The position numbers and the translations under genes are program-made. From positions 4,687 through 68,686 of the forward strand of contig CAYFRA010000002.1 in NCBI GenBank assembly GCA_964345395.1: DNA of 64,000 nucleotides, read 5' to 3'. The notes below the pieces were generated by a model. It did not search any database and was not told where the DNA came from. It saw only the letters and a list, made by a program, of their open reading frames with translations. The DNA is from UPXZ01 sp964345395. Its GTDB lineage: Bacteria; Bacteroidota; Bacteroidia; Bacteroidales; Paludibacteraceae. Of the stretch, positions 62,405 through 64,000 are shown piece by piece. The number at the start of each line of letters is the position of its first letter. The stretch's first letter is position 1.

Positions 62405-63889
62405 TCAAAAATTATACTCAATGCTATTTAGTAAATCCAATTTACCATCGTCAATCAGCTTGATTATTAATTCACCAAAAAGGGTGTTTTGCCAAGCAAA
62501 CCAATCTCTTGTGTACTTTGTTGCGTCATCTTTATGAAATGATTCGTGCATAAATCCAGTTCCTGCATCGGTGTTCATCAAAGATTGAATACAGCTTTTT
62601 ATCTCCTCGTCATCATCGCTCGTAAATGCTTTCATCATAATGCTCATTGGCCAAACATAGTTGTATCCGATGTGCGGCCCACCAATTCCTTCGCCAGCTT
62701 CACCTCTGAAAAAATAGGGATTGTCATCGCTCCACACAAAGTTGCGGGTGTTTTGATAAATGGGGTCATACTTGTTCACATCGCCAAGATAGGCCATTGA
62801 CAGCAAGCTTGGAACATTGGAGTCGTCAGAGAGATAGTGATTGCCAAAACCATCCACTTCATAGGCATATATTTCACCATATTTTGGGTGGTCATATATG
62901 GCATACTGCCTCAATGCTTGTTCCACTTCGTTGGCCAATAGCACACATTCATTAGCCAATTCAAAATTGGAGTGTACGCTCTGCAATATTTCGCCAGCTT
63001 TGCGTAGTGAGCTAACAGCAAAGAAATTGGAAGGTACCAAAAACTGCAAAACAGTGCTGTCGTCAGATGGTCTAAATGACGATACGATAAGCCCCACAGG
63101 CTTGATGGGCGAGCCATAGCCATCATTAGATACGGTGTCGTGCTGTCTATCCGTTACGCGTAAAAACCTATAAGGCCCAAGATTCTCTTTTCGTTGCTGC
63201 TCTCTGAATGTTTGGATGGTGAGTTCAATTGATTTGATCCAATCATCTCCAAAGACAGACTCGTCATCGGTCTCTTTCCAATAGGCATAAGCCAATCGGA
63301 TGGGGTAGCAGAGCGAATCAATTTCCCATTTTCTCTCATACACACCGCTACGCATCAATGTTCTGTCTGATTTCCATTGCGACTCCACATCGCCATCACT
63401 AAAAGCATTGGCATAGGGGTCAAGGATGATCAACTTTTGGTGTCGCAATATCACACCTCGAAGCATTTTTTTCAACGCCTCATCTTCGTTAGCCAAAAAA
63501 ACGTATGGATAAACCTGTGCGGCAGAATCTCTCAACCACATAGCGTGAATATCGCCCGTATATACAAAAGTATCATCTTCGTCATCCAAAACACGGTAAT
63601 ATACAGTGGTGTCAAGTGTGTTTGGAAAGCAATTTTGAAACATCCATCTCAGATAAGGATTTTTGAGCTGTTTCTCCACTTCTGCTATCTTTTGCTCTAC
63701 AGCATTCGAATAAAAAAGACGCTCTCCAAGTTCAGGGCGTTTTGACTCCAAAACGATGGCATCTGTTTGCAAAACATCTGTTTTGAGTTGTATCTCAATA
63801 AGTTCACCAGTTTTGAGTTGAGCAAATGTCGGTGTTGATAAACATAAACTTGTGATAATAACAATGAATAAGACTCTGCCGTTTTTCAT
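62405..63889 (-). CDS. Secreted GH125 exo-alpha-1,6-mannosidase
   Basis: Removes non-reducing alpha-1,6-linked mannose from glycans, without a metal. It has 494 residues with a signal peptide ending at STPTFAQ, so it is exported. The GH125 signatures are IHAMWLRDSAAQVYPYVF (about 110-127), GIGGPHIGYNYVWPMSIMMK (about 395-414) and WFAWQNTLFGELI. Absence of a lipobox leaves it periplasmic. The DUF1846 gene follows. Confidence 0.9.
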   Translation of the reverse strand: MKNGRVLFIVIITSLCLSTPTFAQLKTGELIEIQLKTDVLQTDAIVLESKRPELGERLFYSNAVEQKIAEVEKQLKNPYLRWMFQNCFPNTLDTTVYYRVLDDEDDTFVYTGDIHAMWLRDSAAQVYPYVFLANEDEALKKMLRGVILRHQKLIILDPYANAFSDGDVESQWKSDRTLMRSGVYERKWEIDSLCYPIRLAYAYWKETDDESVFGDDWIKSIELTIQTFREQQRKENLGPYRFLRVTDRQHDTVSNDGYGSPIKPVGLIVSSFRPSDDSTVLQFLVPSNFFAVSSLRKAGEILQSVHSNFELANECVLLANEVEQALRQYAIYDHPKYGEIYAYEVDGFGNHYLSDDSNVPSLLSMAYLGDVNKYDPIYQNTRNFVWSDDNPYFFRGEAGEGIGGPHIGYNYVWPMSIMMKAFTSDDDEEIKSCIQSLMNTDAGTGFMHESFHKDDATKYTRDWFAWQNTLFGELIIKLIDDGKLDLLNSIEYNF

Positions 63890-64000
63890 ATATCTTCTAT
63901 TTAGTAGATTATCTAATGATTAATAAATGCTTTTCAATAAGGTTTTACGAAGATACAAAAAAACTTGAATCACTTGGCATTAAATTTTTTAATTGATTAT
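63890..64000. other. Upstream region of the GH125 gene to window end
   Basis: AT-rich, 111 bases. No promoter with a convincing -7 box was found in the visible part, and no other feature is seen. Confidence 0.4.

Noticed and set aside
1..64000. CRISPR arrays, insertion sequences, integrases or prophage genes
   Set aside because: No repeat-spacer pattern, transposase, integrase or phage structural gene was seen on either strand.

Overview
The window is a chromosomal segment of a low-GC member of the Bacteroidota, most likely order Bacteroidales. The evidence is TAnnTTTG-type promoters with a TTTG-like -33 box about 19-21 bases upstream, little Shine-Dalgarno signal, type IX secretion (T9SS) parts (PorG, PorX, a PorW/SprE-like lipoprotein), the porG-uppS-bamA-ompH-ompH gene order known from Porphyromonas, and a meso-DAP type MurE. 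The sequence is a draft: a run of exactly 100 N sits inside ftsZ. No mobile element, prophage or CRISPR array was seen.

Layout. 1-2895 (minus): energy-transduction operon exbB-exbD-exbD-tonB, with tonB cut by the window edge. 3363-7659 (plus): leuS, a YitT-family membrane protein and an OsmC-like protein. 7722-10683 (minus): a TrpB2-type PLP enzyme followed after 17 bases by a compact type II restriction-modification pair. 10909-14164 (plus): OxyR with both redox cysteines, then a citrulline-hydrolase-like protein and ornithine aminotransferase. 14206-14455: one transcription unit with SRP RNA and tRNA-Thr only 4 bases apart. 14584-18982 (plus): the RIC/ScdA iron-sulfur repair protein, then two outer-membrane barrel proteins (one carrying a ComEA-like helix-hairpin-helix) and a free methionine sulfoxide reductase. 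18994-20850 (minus): a DASS/SLC13-type transporter. 21026-29248 (plus): a methyltransferase, a nucleoside-recognition membrane protein, ybeY, then the envelope block porG-uppS-bamA-skp-skp. 29444-36985 (minus): porW-like, a TlpA-like thioredoxin, porX, a small MscS channel and apt.

37713-55084 (minus) is one long division and cell-wall (dcw) run: mraZ-rsmH-ftsL-ftsI-murE-mraY-murD-ftsW-murG-murC-ftsQ-ftsA-ftsZ, continuing into yqeY, rimM and a CPBP protease. Gaps are 46 bases or less throughout and several genes overlap. murF, murB and ddl are absent from it. Upstream of mraZ lie two oppositely oriented copies of a GTGG-N6-GTGG element that look like MraZ operators.

55510-63889 holds an arginine-decarboxylase-like enzyme (plus), tRNA-Arg (minus) with its own consensus promoter, RNase R (minus), a diacylglycerol-kinase-family lipid kinase and a small unknown protein (plus), then DUF1846 and a secreted GH125 alpha-mannosidase (minus). 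Most of the window is core biology: envelope assembly, wall synthesis, division and secretion. The accessory items are the restriction-modification pair, the helix-hairpin-helix barrel pair and the citrulline/ornithine module. I saw no clearly new multi-gene system; the barrel pair and the restriction-modification pair are the best candidates for undescribed function.
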